Assembly: GCA_005784505.1 (NCBI GenBank)
Contig: VCAZ01000001.1
Coordinates: 15,731,647-15,795,646, forward strand
From: Bagarius yarrelli
Taxonomy: Eukaryota > Chordata > Actinopteri > Siluriformes > Sisoridae
Length of the DNA stretch: 64,000 nucleotides
Direction of reading: 5' to 3'
Under the pieces are notes generated by a model. It worked only from the letters and a program-made list of their open reading frames with translations. It had not been told where the DNA came from and did no database searches. Of this stretch, positions 1 through 10,034 are shown in pieces. Position 1 is the first letter of the stretch, and every line of letters starts with the position of its first letter. Both the position numbers and the translations under genes were made by a program.

Positions 1-52
1 AGAGTGTTTATGTAAAAATGCATGAATGTCTGCTGCTCTGTCTTTCCTGCAG

Positions 53-541
53 GTGGTCCAGTGGTGCATCGATAAAATCGGCCTGTCGGAGTATTCAGGT
101 ATTTGTGCTGGTGTTTACAGCGGAGGAAACAAGAGGAAGCTGTCCACTGCCATCGCCATGATCGGCTGTCCTCCACTACTGCTGCTGGTAGTCATCATCA
201 TCATCATCATCATTAATCACTGTCATCATTAATAATCATCATAAATCATCATCGACATTATTATCCTCATAATCATCATCATCATCATTATTATTATTAT
301 CATCGCTGTTGTTATTCTCATACTCATAATCATCATCATTTTAATTTTAATTATTCCTATCATCATTAATCATCACCATCGAAATCATCATAAATCATTC
401 TCATCGTTAATTATCAACATCATCTTCAATATCATTATCATCATCATCATCATCATCATTCTCATCATAATCTCAATCATCGCCATTGTTTTTCTTATCC
501 CCATAATCATTATTATAATCATAATCCTCACCAGCATTATT

Positions 542-579
<38 letters not shown>

Positions 580-1946
580 TTATAATTAATCATCCTCATT
601 ATACAATCATCAACATCATTTATAATTATCATTATCAATATCATTATAATTATCATTATCAATATCATTATAATTATCATCATCAATATCATTATAATTA
701 TCGTCATCATCATTGTAATCATCAATAGTACCTCCTCATCATCATCAATCATCCTCGTCATAATCATTACTGTCATCATTATTAATCATCCTTTATTATG
801 ATTTTATTAGTTAGAGTGAATTTTAATTTGTTGCTTATTTTAGTTAAAGTTATCGAAACACTGAGACGCATTGATTATTTGATTTATTGTCAGTGTGCTG
901 TGTACAGGATGAACCCACCAGTGGGATGGACCCTCACTCCCGCCGCTTCCTGTGGAACGCCATCATGAGCGTCATCCAAGACGGCAGAGCGGTGGTTCTA
1001 ACATCACATAGGCATGTTGTGTTCCCATTTTTTTCACATGGGGGCAAAATAGAGCAAAAAAAAGACATTTTACAGAGCAGGATGAATACTTGTGTGTGTG
1101 TGTGTGCAGTATGGAGGAGTGTGAGGCATTGTGCACTCGTTTGGCCATCATGGTGAACGGCAGATTTAAGTGCCTTGGTACCATCCAGCAGCTCAAATAC
1201 AAGTAGGTTCTGTTGCTGTCTGTATTTACAGATGAGTGTATGGATGTGTGTGTGTGTAAAGGTGTCCTAAGCCCTGTCCTGTGTTCAGGTTTGGTGATGG
1301 TTATGTGGTGACAATGAAGATCCGAGCAGCTGGAGTCGGTTCCTCTCCTGATCTTGGTCCTGCTGAAGGCTTCATAGAGAGTAACTTCCCGAGCTGTGTG
1401 CGGCGAGAGAAACACTACAACACACTGCAGTATGAGATCAGCTCCTCATCACTCGCCAGAGTCTTCCAGCTGCTGGCAGATAATAAACACAGACTGAACA
1501 TCGAGGATTATTCCGTCTCTCAGACCACACTGGACCAGGTCAGGCAAACATCTCAAACACGTCATACACAATCATCTGATTCTCTGAGGAACAAGTTTAA
1601 CCAGCAGGACAGAGCGGTGCGCCAAAGAAAGAGATAATAAAACACACACAGTGTAAATAACGACCGGAAACTGACTTCCTGACAGTTACAACATCTTAAA
1701 AATCTCGAAAAAGAACAAAAAGAGAATTGTGGACGTAAGGACCGTCCAGCTAAACATGCAAAACACTTAAATGATGTGGTTTAATTGGGTTTGTTTGATC
1801 TGTTCCTGCAGGTGTTTGTAAATTTTGCCAAGCAGCAGTCGGGTGAGGATGATAATGATGATGATGCTGCTGCTCTTCATCCCAGAGCAGCCGGAGCGAG
1901 ACGAGAAGCAAAGATCTCACCGTTTAAAGCAACCTCCACAAAATAA
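53..1946 (+). CDS. abca4: abca4, 3' end (last five coding exons; partial)
   Basis: C-terminal part of an ABCA-subfamily transporter; in vertebrates ABCA4 flips N-retinylidene-phosphatidylethanolamine across photoreceptor disc membranes. Exons: 53-187, 908-1011, 1110-1202, 1289-1538, 1812-1946. They join in frame and encode most of the second nucleotide-binding domain: the signature YSGGNKRKLS, a Walker B run of Leu split by an intron just before DEPTSGMDP, the H-loop in LTSHSMEECEALC, then the regulatory domain. The last exon starts VFVNFAKQQ and carries LHPRAAGA; the second motif separates ABCA4 from ABCA1 and ABCA7. The intron after 1011 needs a GC donor. Between VFVNFAKQQ and LHPRAAGA there is an acidic insert rich in Asp and Ala, and the tail runs about ten residues past the usual mammalian end. 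The 5' part of the gene lies outside the window. The family assignment is very secure; the a or b teleost copy is undetermined. Confidence 0.93.
188..907. repeat. Imperfect (TCA/ATT)n trinucleotide-rich tract in abca4 intron
   Basis: The intron between the Walker B exon and the next exon is almost entirely an irregular TCATCA / ATTATT array, about 600 bases (roughly 190-790), followed by about 115 bases of ordinary intron up to the acceptor. Open frames rich in Ile, Met and Asp across it are products of the repeat and are not genes. Confidence 0.9.
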
Positions 1947-1947
1947 A
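1942..1947 (+). promoter_or_regulatory. Candidate abca4 poly(A) signal overlapping the stop codon
   Basis: An AATAAA hexamer is formed by the last Lys codon, the TAA stop and the next base. Use of it would leave a 3'UTR of a few tens of bases. An alternative ATTAAA lies at 2229-2234. The sequence does not show which is used. Confidence 0.35.
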
Positions 1948-2174
1948 GACATCATGTGAAGTGACACTATTACATCACACATACTGACTGAGTGACGGAT
2001 TATTAAAGCGGTGATAGAATCCATGCGAAGAATGAAGATGATTAGCAAGCTCGTTAAGCTAAACGATTCAAATATATTCACGTCGATGATGTAACAAAAA
2101 CCGGAGCGTTTACACACTGTAAATATCAGCTTTTATTAATTGCGAATCTGCGCTTTACTGCTGAAGCCGTGCCT

Positions 2175-2211
<37 letters not shown>

Positions 2212-2669
2212 TGCTGCTTCAAAATCAGATTAAAGCCCTTGTTACTGTTTACACTGAATCTTTTAGTGGGAACACACAGCTGAAATAGAAACACTCTGAA
2301 TCGCTGATTTATTTCTTTATTGCATTATGGTGTAATTGATGGTGTTTATAATCCCAAAACATTTCAGTGTGTAGAAAAGCTTTCATTTAATTACAGTAGA
2401 AACATGTTTCAGTAAACATCTCTTTATGGGTTAAAGTTCAGATCTCAGTGACGGCGAGTTTTGTCTTAAGCGCTTTTATTCCAGTCCCTTTAACACAAAC
2501 ACATTTTAATCGAATAATGAACAATTAATTAGAATTCAGCGAGGATGTCACTGGTGATGTCATTGATTCTGCGATCAGATGACATTGTCACGCCGGTGTG
2601 TGTTTGAGTAGTTTAAGTCCCAGTGTTTAGTGTGAATGTTCCAGGCGTTTGGAGTTTTTGCACTGATCC
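1947..2669. other. Convergent intergenic interval between abca4 and tecr
   Basis: About 720 bases separate the two stop codons. The interval must hold both 3'UTRs. It contains a (CA)n run near 2178-2209 and no coding sequence that I can support. Confidence 0.8.
2475..2480 (-). terminator. Candidate tecr poly(A) signal
   Basis: An AATAAA hexamer on the minus strand lies about 190 bases after the tecr stop codon. This is a typical distance for a short 3'UTR. Further minus-strand AATAAA copies occur near 2309-2322. Confidence 0.45.
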
Positions 2670-3197
2670 CTAGAGGAAGAGTGGAATGATGGCACTCCGG
2701 AGCACAGGATATTCCCGAAACTCCTGAAGATACGCTTTGTGTTTCTCTCGAGCCCAAATGGTCATCTGTACAAACCCCAGCAGCGTGAACACACCCACTG
2801 CATAGAGAAGCAAAGCAAACCAGACCTGTTCATCAGAGCCAGAGAGTGTAAGGAAGTGTTTGTGAGAGAAAGTGTGTATGGAAGTGTATGTGCGTGTTTG
2901 TGAGAAATTGTGTAAAAAAAATTGGTGTATAAAAGGGTGTGTATGTATAAAAAAGTGTGTGTGAACCTGGAACACATTGCGTCATCACTGTGAAGCTGAT
3001 CCATGAACCCAACTGCAAAACAACAATTAATTAACAATATAAAATATAATACACCTACAGTGTGTGTGCGCGCGCGCGCGCGTGTGTGCGCTCAGTGACA
3101 CACACCTCATATGTATAGTTCGGACAGGAAACAAAGAAGAAAAGCCAAGTGAAGGGGTTTTTACTCGGGTATGGAATCTGCATCGGCCTTGAGCCTG

Positions 3198-3237
<40 letters not shown>

Positions 3238-6200
3238 ACACACTGTTTGTCTTTTCTTTTTTTTTAAATTGATGTTGAATGTGTGAGGTTGCACTCTCAC
3301 CGTTGCAGCTAAGTCGATTCAGAGCCAGGTGAATGGAGAAGTTTCCACACTCACACACCTGATAGCAGAAAAAAACCACATACATGTCACACACTTCAGG
3401 AACATTCAGCATTTATGAGTATTAATGGATGAAGTTAGGATACACACCAGAAACATAAGGAGTGAAATGTAGATCTGAAGTTTTCCGTACACTAACAAAA
3501 CAACAGCAACAAAGGGAAAGTCAAGAGTTAACACACTGCAGAGTTGACACACTGTACTAGTTGGTAAGGGGTGAAAAGTGAACGCTCTGGTAGTGAAAGG
3601 TGAGGGGTAGACACTAGGTGGTAAGAGAAGTGGAAACTGTTAGTGAGGGGTGAACACGTAGTGAGGGGTGGATACTGGGTGGTGAGACGTGGACACTGGG
3701 TGGTGGACATTGGGCATTGAGGGGTGGACACTTGGGGGTGAGGGTTGAACACTGGGTGGTAAGAGTTAAGGAGTCGACACTCGGTGGTGGGGTGAGGGGG
3801 TGAGGTGTGTACACTGGGTGGTGTGACGTGGACACTTGGGGGTGAGGCGTGGACACTGGGTGGTAAGAGTTAAGGGGTGGACACTAGGGGGTGAGATGTA
3901 AGGGTGGATGTGAGGAGTGTACACTGGGTTGTAAAGGGGTGGACACTGGGTGGTGAGGGGTATGGGGTGGACACTGGGTGGTGAGTTGTGAGAGGTGGAC
4001 ACAGGGTGGTAAGGGGGTAAAATGTGGACACTTACTGGGCGTGGTGTAGAGAGGATGGTTGATGTAGTACGCTAACCATGCTGCAAATCCCCAATAATAC
4101 AAACAGTTCTGAAAAAATAACATAAAGCATATGTTAACTCCGCCCACACACTCTGATTGGTGAAAAGAGTCTCAGACGAGCTGTGTTAAAATCCCACTCA
4201 ACACCAATCACAAGAGAATTCTGATTCCTAAACCCTGCAATACACGCCCCCAAAAAATAACTAAAATAACATTAAAAAGAGCAAACAGACAGGCAGATAT
4301 ATAAGAAGATAGACAGCAAGATAGACTGACAGACAGACAGGCAGATAGACAGGAGGACAGACAAAAAGACAGAGACTGTCAGTAGGATAGGCAGATAGAC
4401 AGAGAGAGATGTGAAGGCAGACAGACATGGAAGACAGACAGTGAGGCAGGTAGACAGTCAGAGAGACAGACAACCCAGGAATACAGACAGGCAGACAGAT
4501 AGAGAGTCAGAAAGGCAGACAGGGATGAAGACAGACAGAAAGACAAAAAGACAGATAAACTGTAAGACAGATAGGCAGACCCTTTTTTTCCTGAATCATA
4601 TGATGACTTATTACTGACCATCGCTATAGTGTGTAGTGGCAGAGTTCCGTGTGAGAACCGATGGATGAAGATCGTCTCCGCTAATCGCTTTAAATAATGC
4701 AGCGTGTGACACACAAACGCCAGCCTGCAACGACATACACAGATCATTGCGGCTATAAATAAACCCACACACAATAATAATGGCCATAAGCAGTTTATAA
4801 CATCATCTGGACCTGACGACTGTGTGTGAGCTTCGGGTGTAGGCGAACTCGCGACTGTAGATAAACGGCAACCGATAATAAAACAGTAGATAAATAAAAA
4901 GCGGCCCGATGCATTCTGACAGAAACACCTGTGGTAACACACACACACACACATCAGCAGGTTGTACAGGTTTTTGGTGGTATAGGTGTGTGTGTATGTG
5001 TAGGTCTATTTAGTGTGTAGCTGTGGAGTTCTTGCCATAGTCCATCCTAACTGGGGCCCGAGGTCCTGCAGGAACATGGTGGCCGTCGTCCCCACGGGCA
5101 GATCCTCCAGAACATCTTCATCTCTTAGAGCTTTTCCTTCTGACCACCCCAAAGATTTACAGCAGGGAGAAAAAGAACAATTCACTTAATATAGTCAAAA
5201 TAAGTGTCTGTGATTCAGCTGTCTGTGTCACTGTCTGTCTGTCTCGCTGTCAGTAGTAGATGTATCAGTAAAAGAGCTTTCTGTGTCACTGTCTGTTTGT
5301 CTATCTGTCTGTCTGTCTCTCTCAGCAGTGGATGTGTCAGTGATGGAGCTGTCTGTATTGCTGTCTGTCTCTATGTCAGCTGTGGATGTATCAGTGATGG
5401 AGCTGTCTGTGCCACTGTCTGTCTCTCTCTCAGCAGTGGATGTGTCAGTGATGGAGCTGTCTGTGCCACAGTGATGGAGCTGTTTTTGCCACTGTCTGTC
5501 TGTCTCTCTCTCAGCAGTGGATGTGTCAGTGATGAAGCTGTCTGTGTCACTGTCTGTAAGTCTGTCTGTCGGTCTCTCTCAGCAGTGGATGTATTATTGA
5601 TGGGGCTGTCTGTGTCACTGTCTGTGTCACTATCTGTCTGTCTCTCTGTCACCAGTGAATGTATCAGTGATGTAGCTGTTTGTGCCACTGTCTGTCTGTC
5701 TGTCTCTCTTTTAGCAGTAGATGTGTCAGTAATAAAGATGTCTGTGTCACTGTCTGTCTGTCTCTCTCTCTCAGCAGTAGACGTGTCACTAATGGAGTTG
5801 TCTGTTTTGCTGTCTGTCTGGCTGTCTGTTAGCAGTGGATGTGTCAGTGATAAAGCTGTCTGTTTTGCTGTCTGTCTGTCAGCAGTGGATGTGTCAGTGA
5901 TGGAGCTGTCCGTCTGTCTGTCTGTCTCTCAGCAGTGGATGTGTCATTGATGGAGCTGTCTGTTAGCAGTGGATGTGTCAGTGATGAAACTGTCTGTTTT
6001 GCTGTCTGTCTGCCTGTCTGTCTGTTAGCAGTGGATGTGTCAGTGATGAAACTGTCTGTTTTGCTGTCTGTCTTTCTGTCTGTCTGTTAGCAGTGGATGT
6101 GTCAGTGATGAAACTGTCTGTTTTGCTGTCTGTCTGTCTGTCTGTCTGTTAGCAGTGGATGTGTCAGTGAGTGAAAATGAAAAACTGTCTGTTTTGCTGT

Positions 6201-8130
6201 CTGTCTTGCTGTCTGTCTGTTAGCAGTGGATGTGTCAGTGATGAAACTGTCTGTTTTGCTGTCTGTCTGCCTGTCTGTCTGTTAGCAGTGGATGTGTCAG
6301 TGATGAAACTGTCTGTTTTGCTGTCTTTCTGTCTGTCTTGTTTGTCTGCTGTCTGTCTTGTCTGTCTGTCTGTTAGCAGTGGATGTGCAGTGGATGTCTG
6401 TCTGTCTGTTAGCAGTGATGGTCAGTCTGTTTTGGAGCTGTCTGCTGTCTGTCTGTCTGTCAGTGATGTGTCAGTGATGGAGCTGTCTGTTTTTGCAGTG
6501 ATGGAGCTGTCTGTCTGTCTGTCTGTCTGTCTGTTAGCAGTGGATGTGTCATTGATGGAGTTGTCTGTTTTGCTGTCTGTCTGTCTGTCTGTCTGTTAGC
6601 AGTGGATGTGTCAGTGATGGTGCTGTCTGTGTCTCTGAGCTGTGGTTTAGTCTGATGAGTAGGATGAGCGAGTGCCTGGTTACCAGGATGGAGTTTCAGC
6701 GCCTGTCTCGCTGGATACCACTTTGGATCTGCAACGTTCACAAAATATTCCAGATAATTTTTTATAGAAGGTTAAAGATAAAGCTTCAGTATCACGTTTG
6801 ATCAGATTGCTTTTACACCTTTAACCTTTTTAAAGAAAGTCCCCACAGCAGTACTGTCTGACTGTCTGTCTATTTATTGGTCTGTCTGTCTGTTTATCGT
6901 TCTGATTATAAGTCTGTCTTTTTGCTTATCTGTCTGTCTGTTTTATTCGTCAGTCTGACTGTCTGTTTCTAATCGCCTGTCTGTCTGCTTATTTTGCTTA
7001 TTTGTCTGTCTATTAATCTGTCTGTCTGTTTATTTTACTGTCTGTCTGTCTATTTATCTGTCTGCCTGTCTGTCTGCATGTGTGTCCATCTGTTTATCTG
7101 TCACCCCGTTCCAGTTCTTGCTGTGTTAATTTTAGCGCAGGCTGCCGAAGTGGTTCTCAGATTTGAGTTCTGTTTAAATTCTGACTGCTTGTTTTGATTG
7201 AACCGAATGGGAACTTACACAGTCTGTGCAGCAGAATCTTGATTTCTCCCACTGTGGCGCTCGGCTCCACCTGCCCAAAAAAAAAAAAACCCTCACCAGA
7301 ATCACAATCTGGTTTTGGCACCAGAGGTGTAAAATATATTAACTAACCCCAAAACATTTAAATTTATGTTTCAATAGCTGGCTAGCAAGAAAATTGGCCA
7401 ACATCACCAAAATAAAACTAATCATACTGTTTAGATGATTTTACACCATGACAGTCGATTAACTAGAAAGGGTCGAAGCAACATTTTTACGGTATTTATT
7501 TTATAGAAAAACAAAATGTAAACTAAAAATGTCTGGTTTACATTAGACTTTACTGTACTCTTCCACCCGCCTCTTTCATTCTCTCCTCTTTTCACTCTTT
7601 CACAAGTGATTTCATTAGGGATTCCAGGTTTTCCAATTTTACCTCTTTTTTATACTGTCTTATCTTTATTACCACCTGCCATTCTTACACATCCATGAGC
7701 TTGTTGCTTCTATTAAAGGGTGTGACCGCCCTCCATTCTGAAAATTGTGCTGTGAGCAACCTCCGTAAATAAGCTTACAAATTTTGATTGGTTGATTGGT
7801 TGATTTTCAAGCAACTGAATTAATTGTTTTAATGACTAAAACGATTAATGGAGAAATGAGACAAAGCAATTCAGACTGGAGATCAGACAGAAACCGAGTT
7901 CAGCTCCAGACTAAGTATCAGACGGAGGTTTTGGGTTGCAGGTTCAGGTGAAGTGACGCACCTTGTCCAAGTAGCAGAGCTGCATCCTGGTCTTTGGGTC
8001 CAAAATCTCCACCTCGAAAAACACATAGTTTTTGACGTTTTTAACTTCTCCAGCTTTCAGACCGTGATCACATCGGGCTTTAATAAAGTGAGCGACAGTG
8101 AATAAATCAGTTAACTGCACACTGTCCATG
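2670..8130 (-). CDS. tecr: trans-2,3-enoyl-CoA reductase (tecr), 12 coding exons
   Basis: Catalyses the last step of very-long-chain fatty-acid elongation (reduction of trans-2-enoyl-CoA with NADPH) in the ER membrane. Exons in transcript order: 7962-8130, 7219-7270, 6684-6728, 5036-5139, 4813-4928, 4619-4724, 4036-4108, 3448-3491, 3301-3358, 3106-3194, 2967-3012, 2670-2797. All phases match. From the second exon to the stop there are 286 residues, the same as I count for human TECR. Recognisable blocks are FEVEILDPKTR, DEDVLEDLPVGTTATMFLQDLG, the membrane segment GPLFIYLLFYYRLPFIY, HRFSHGTLPLH, NCLYYWGFAAWLAYYINHP, IPYPSKNPFTW, VSCPNYTYE and the C-terminal PLRSAIIP-like end (here PVLRSAIIPLFL). 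The intron after 5036 needs a GC donor. The N-terminal boundary is unsure: the first exon reads upstream to a Met at 8129, adding about 34 residues before the usual start. Zebrafish has two copies (tecra, tecrb); which one this is cannot be told. The TECRL paralogue fits less well. Confidence 0.92.
3540..4030. repeat. GT-rich minisatellite, about 23-24 bp unit, in tecr intron
   Basis: Many degenerate copies of a unit around GGGTGGACACTGGGTGGTGA. They keep several minus-strand frames open (Ser/Thr/Pro/His-rich), which are artefacts. The array fills the intron between the exons at 3448-3491 and 4036-4108. Confidence 0.9.
4290..4580. repeat. (GACA)n-type imperfect tetranucleotide array in tecr intron
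   Basis: Repeated GACAGACAGGCAGATAGA-like text between the exons at 4036-4108 and 4619-4724. The opposite strand reads CTGT/TCTG, the same motif class as the much larger array at 5.2-6.65 kb. Confidence 0.9.
5215..6650. repeat. Compound CTGT microsatellite and about 61-62 bp minisatellite in tecr intron
   Basis: Runs of CTGTCTGT alternate with a conserved block around AGCAGTGGATGTGTCAGTGATG. From about 5.97 to 6.35 kb the spacing of that block is close to 61-62 bases; further left it varies. The array nearly fills the 1.5-kb intron between the exons at 5036-5139 and 6684-6728. Long Ser/Val/Cys/Leu open frames here (for example 5204-5950) result from the repeat. Confidence 0.92.
6840..7100. 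repeat. Diffuse CTGT/TTTAT repeat in tecr intron
   Basis: Irregular CTGTCTGT clusters separated by TTTATT-like spacers, between the exons at 6684-6728 and 7219-7270. It is probably a decayed relative of the neighbouring CTGT array. Confidence 0.8.
7271..7961 (-). other. tecr first intron
   Basis: About 690 bases of ordinary AT-rich intron. I see no repeat family or coding signal beyond a short poly-A run near 7280 and an acceptor pyrimidine stretch next to 7270. Confidence 0.7.
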
Positions 8131-8360
8131 CTGCAGGCAGGAAAGGATCTACTGCACCGTTCTGAGAAGGGGAGGGGGTGAGAGGGTAACAGGGGGTAAT
8201 AGAGGGCTAAAGGAATCAGATCTGCGCTTTGGAATGAAGGCGACATGTTTCTGATGACTTTCACACAGCTCAGATTCCTTCAGCACGTCGTCAGCGTGAG
8301 TCGCTTCAAAGCCGTGAAGGGAAACTGCTGGAAATCTCATCACAAAATGATCTCATTCTT
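8131..8360 (-). other. Coding-looking segment just upstream of the tecr first exon
   Basis: On the minus strand a 64-codon frame spans 8149-8343, and a second frame runs into the tecr first exon. The stretch from about 8343 to 8236 reads as a plausible exon (HGFEATHADDVLKESELCE is part of it). I could not join it in phase to the exon at 7962-8130 with strong splice sites. I do not recognise the protein. It could be an alternative tecr 5' exon, part of another gene, or non-coding. Confidence 0.25.
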
Positions 8361-8604
8361 CAACACACAAATTAAAAACCAATAAAACCTACTGACTTCC
8401 TCACAACTGTTACAGAGAATAAAAAAATTGTAAATATGCAAATTAGAAAAAAGCCACCTCCCACTATTCAGACCCACCCCTTTTCCCTCCTTTAGGTATT
8501 CTACCAATCACAACTCAGTTCACTGACAGTTCACAAACATAATGTTACCATGACAACCAACATCTGGTAGAGCTATTGAACTAAGCAAAGAAACAAACTG
8601 AAGC

Positions 8605-8608
<4 letters not shown>

Positions 8609-8663
<55 letters not shown>
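8609..8663. repeat. (TG)n microsatellite
   Basis: About 27 uninterrupted TG units. Confidence 0.95.
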
Positions 8664-8666
<3 letters not shown>

Positions 8667-8874
8667 AAAGCAGACTGATGTTTGTTAGCGGGTCTTCTCT
8701 GTCATTGAAGGCTCACACTCTCAGCTTGTCTATAAATCACAGAGTTGAAATCTGAGCAGTGTGTCAAGTTAAAATTAACTGTGTGTGTATGTGTGTGTAT
8801 GTGTGTGGTCAGTCAAAATTGCATGACAAAACCCAACCCAACATTCCACCTTATCAGTGCTCTTCATTTCAGTA

Positions 8875-8877
<3 letters not shown>

Positions 8878-8933
<56 letters not shown>

Positions 8934-8940
8934 GGGGGGG
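8878..8940. repeat. (TG)n microsatellite followed by a G run
   Basis: About 26 TG units followed, after a GAG, by nine consecutive G residues. Confidence 0.95.
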
Positions 8941-9133
8941 TGTATGATGCTAACCTCTAACCTTAGAAAACAAAAATTTATGTACATTTTTCCCTGAACT
9001 CAGTTAACGTGAGTGCGAGTAAATGATGTAATTCAGTAGAAAGCAAAACACATTAAGAAGCTTCAGACACCGCATCTCAGTGTGATCAGTGTGCAAAAAC
9101 ACGCAGTGATGAAAGTTCTGCCCTCAGTCTCAC

Positions 9134-9319
9134 CTCGAAATACGCCACTCTGTTCAGACCTCTCGCTCGCTTCCAGTCATCAGAGAGAAAATTTCTCCAA
9201 ACCACAAGCTCACAGCCACGAACCTCCTCGCAGGTTTCATTCAGCTCCATGACATTATACGTAGACTTTGCGAGGCTTCGCTCTGAGAAGGAGCCATCAC
9301 TCTGAAGAGGTTCCTTCAT
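9134..9319 (-). CDS. Putative coding exon, unassigned (upstream of tecr)
   Basis: A minus-strand frame of normal amino-acid composition ends at a strong donor (TTCGAG followed by gtgaga). It includes the stretches ETCEEVRGCELVVWRN and ARGLNRVAYFE. It is free of repeats and does not look like chance. With an acceptor at 9302-9303 the exon would be 9134-9301, exactly 56 codons in phase 0; alternatively it could begin at a Met codon at 9319. I do not recognise the family. The exon lies between col11a1 and tecr on the same strand, so it may belong to an extra small gene, to a gene fragment, or to a longer tecr transcript. Confidence 0.4.
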
Positions 9320-9950
9320 GCTGGGTTTTAGGATGTAGAGGTGGGGCTGTGAGAAAGCAGGCTGCTGATCTCAGTCGATCAATGAAGTTAATTAGCTGTG
9401 AAATTGCAACTCTATCACAACGTGATACTGTAGTGTTTAATCATCACTTTCAGCTTGTTTAGCAAGCTAACATTTAGCTTTACACGTTCTGATTATTTTT
9501 TTAGACATTGAACAAATAATCAGGAAGTATATATATATATATTTAACTATAGTTAACCAAACGTTCTGTTCTGTTGATGAGGTCTAGCAGTGATAGTTTG
9601 GTCTGATTAGTGATAAATGGGATCTGATTATTTGAGGTCCTCTGCTTGTCTCTGTGTCTAGGTGAGATGTTGGTGTCTAGATATTCAGACTGATGCTGCT
9701 GCTCGCTTTCTCTAGTAAAGTCACTCTTTACCTGCTCGACTCTGCTCTTCCTCATCATCTCATCTTTATTTTTGCAGTTACTTTTAATTTAATTTAATTT
9801 AATTACTTTACTCACCCATTGTCATTCCCCAGACCTCATCCGTATCATCCTAATTTAACTTCTTTACCATCACCTCTACCTCACCTCATTTTACCTCTTA
9901 CTACTTCTAGACATTTGCTAAAGAATCAACATTAAAAATCGAATCTTTAC

Positions 9951-10034
9951 TTCATCAGGGTTCAGAGTTCTGTAAAAAATTCCAGTTCGGCTGAAAGCAG
10001 CTTTGAAAAACACACCTGCACTTGAGCCCCGCGA
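9951..10034 (-). CDS. Putative 84-nt coding exon, unassigned
   Basis: The minus strand shows ttgctgttcag acceptor, 28 codons including VFFKAAFSRTGIFYRTLNPDE's core, then GATGAA followed by gtaaag donor. It is phase 0 at both ends and so would join in frame to the putative exon at 9134-9301. I do not recognise the protein. The sequence is not repetitive. Confidence 0.35.

Noticed and set aside
53..1946. Identification as abca1, abca2 or abca7
   Set aside because: The tail motif LHPRAAGA is specific to ABCA4 among the family members I can recall.
2178..2209. Simple CA/TG runs as Z-DNA or regulatory sites
   Set aside because: There are dozens across the window; none has a specific context apart from those abutting splice sites, which are listed.
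5204..5950. 248-codon open frame (Ser/Val/Cys/Leu)
   Set aside because: Translation of a CTGT array within a tecr intron, on the opposite strand; no codon bias or domain.
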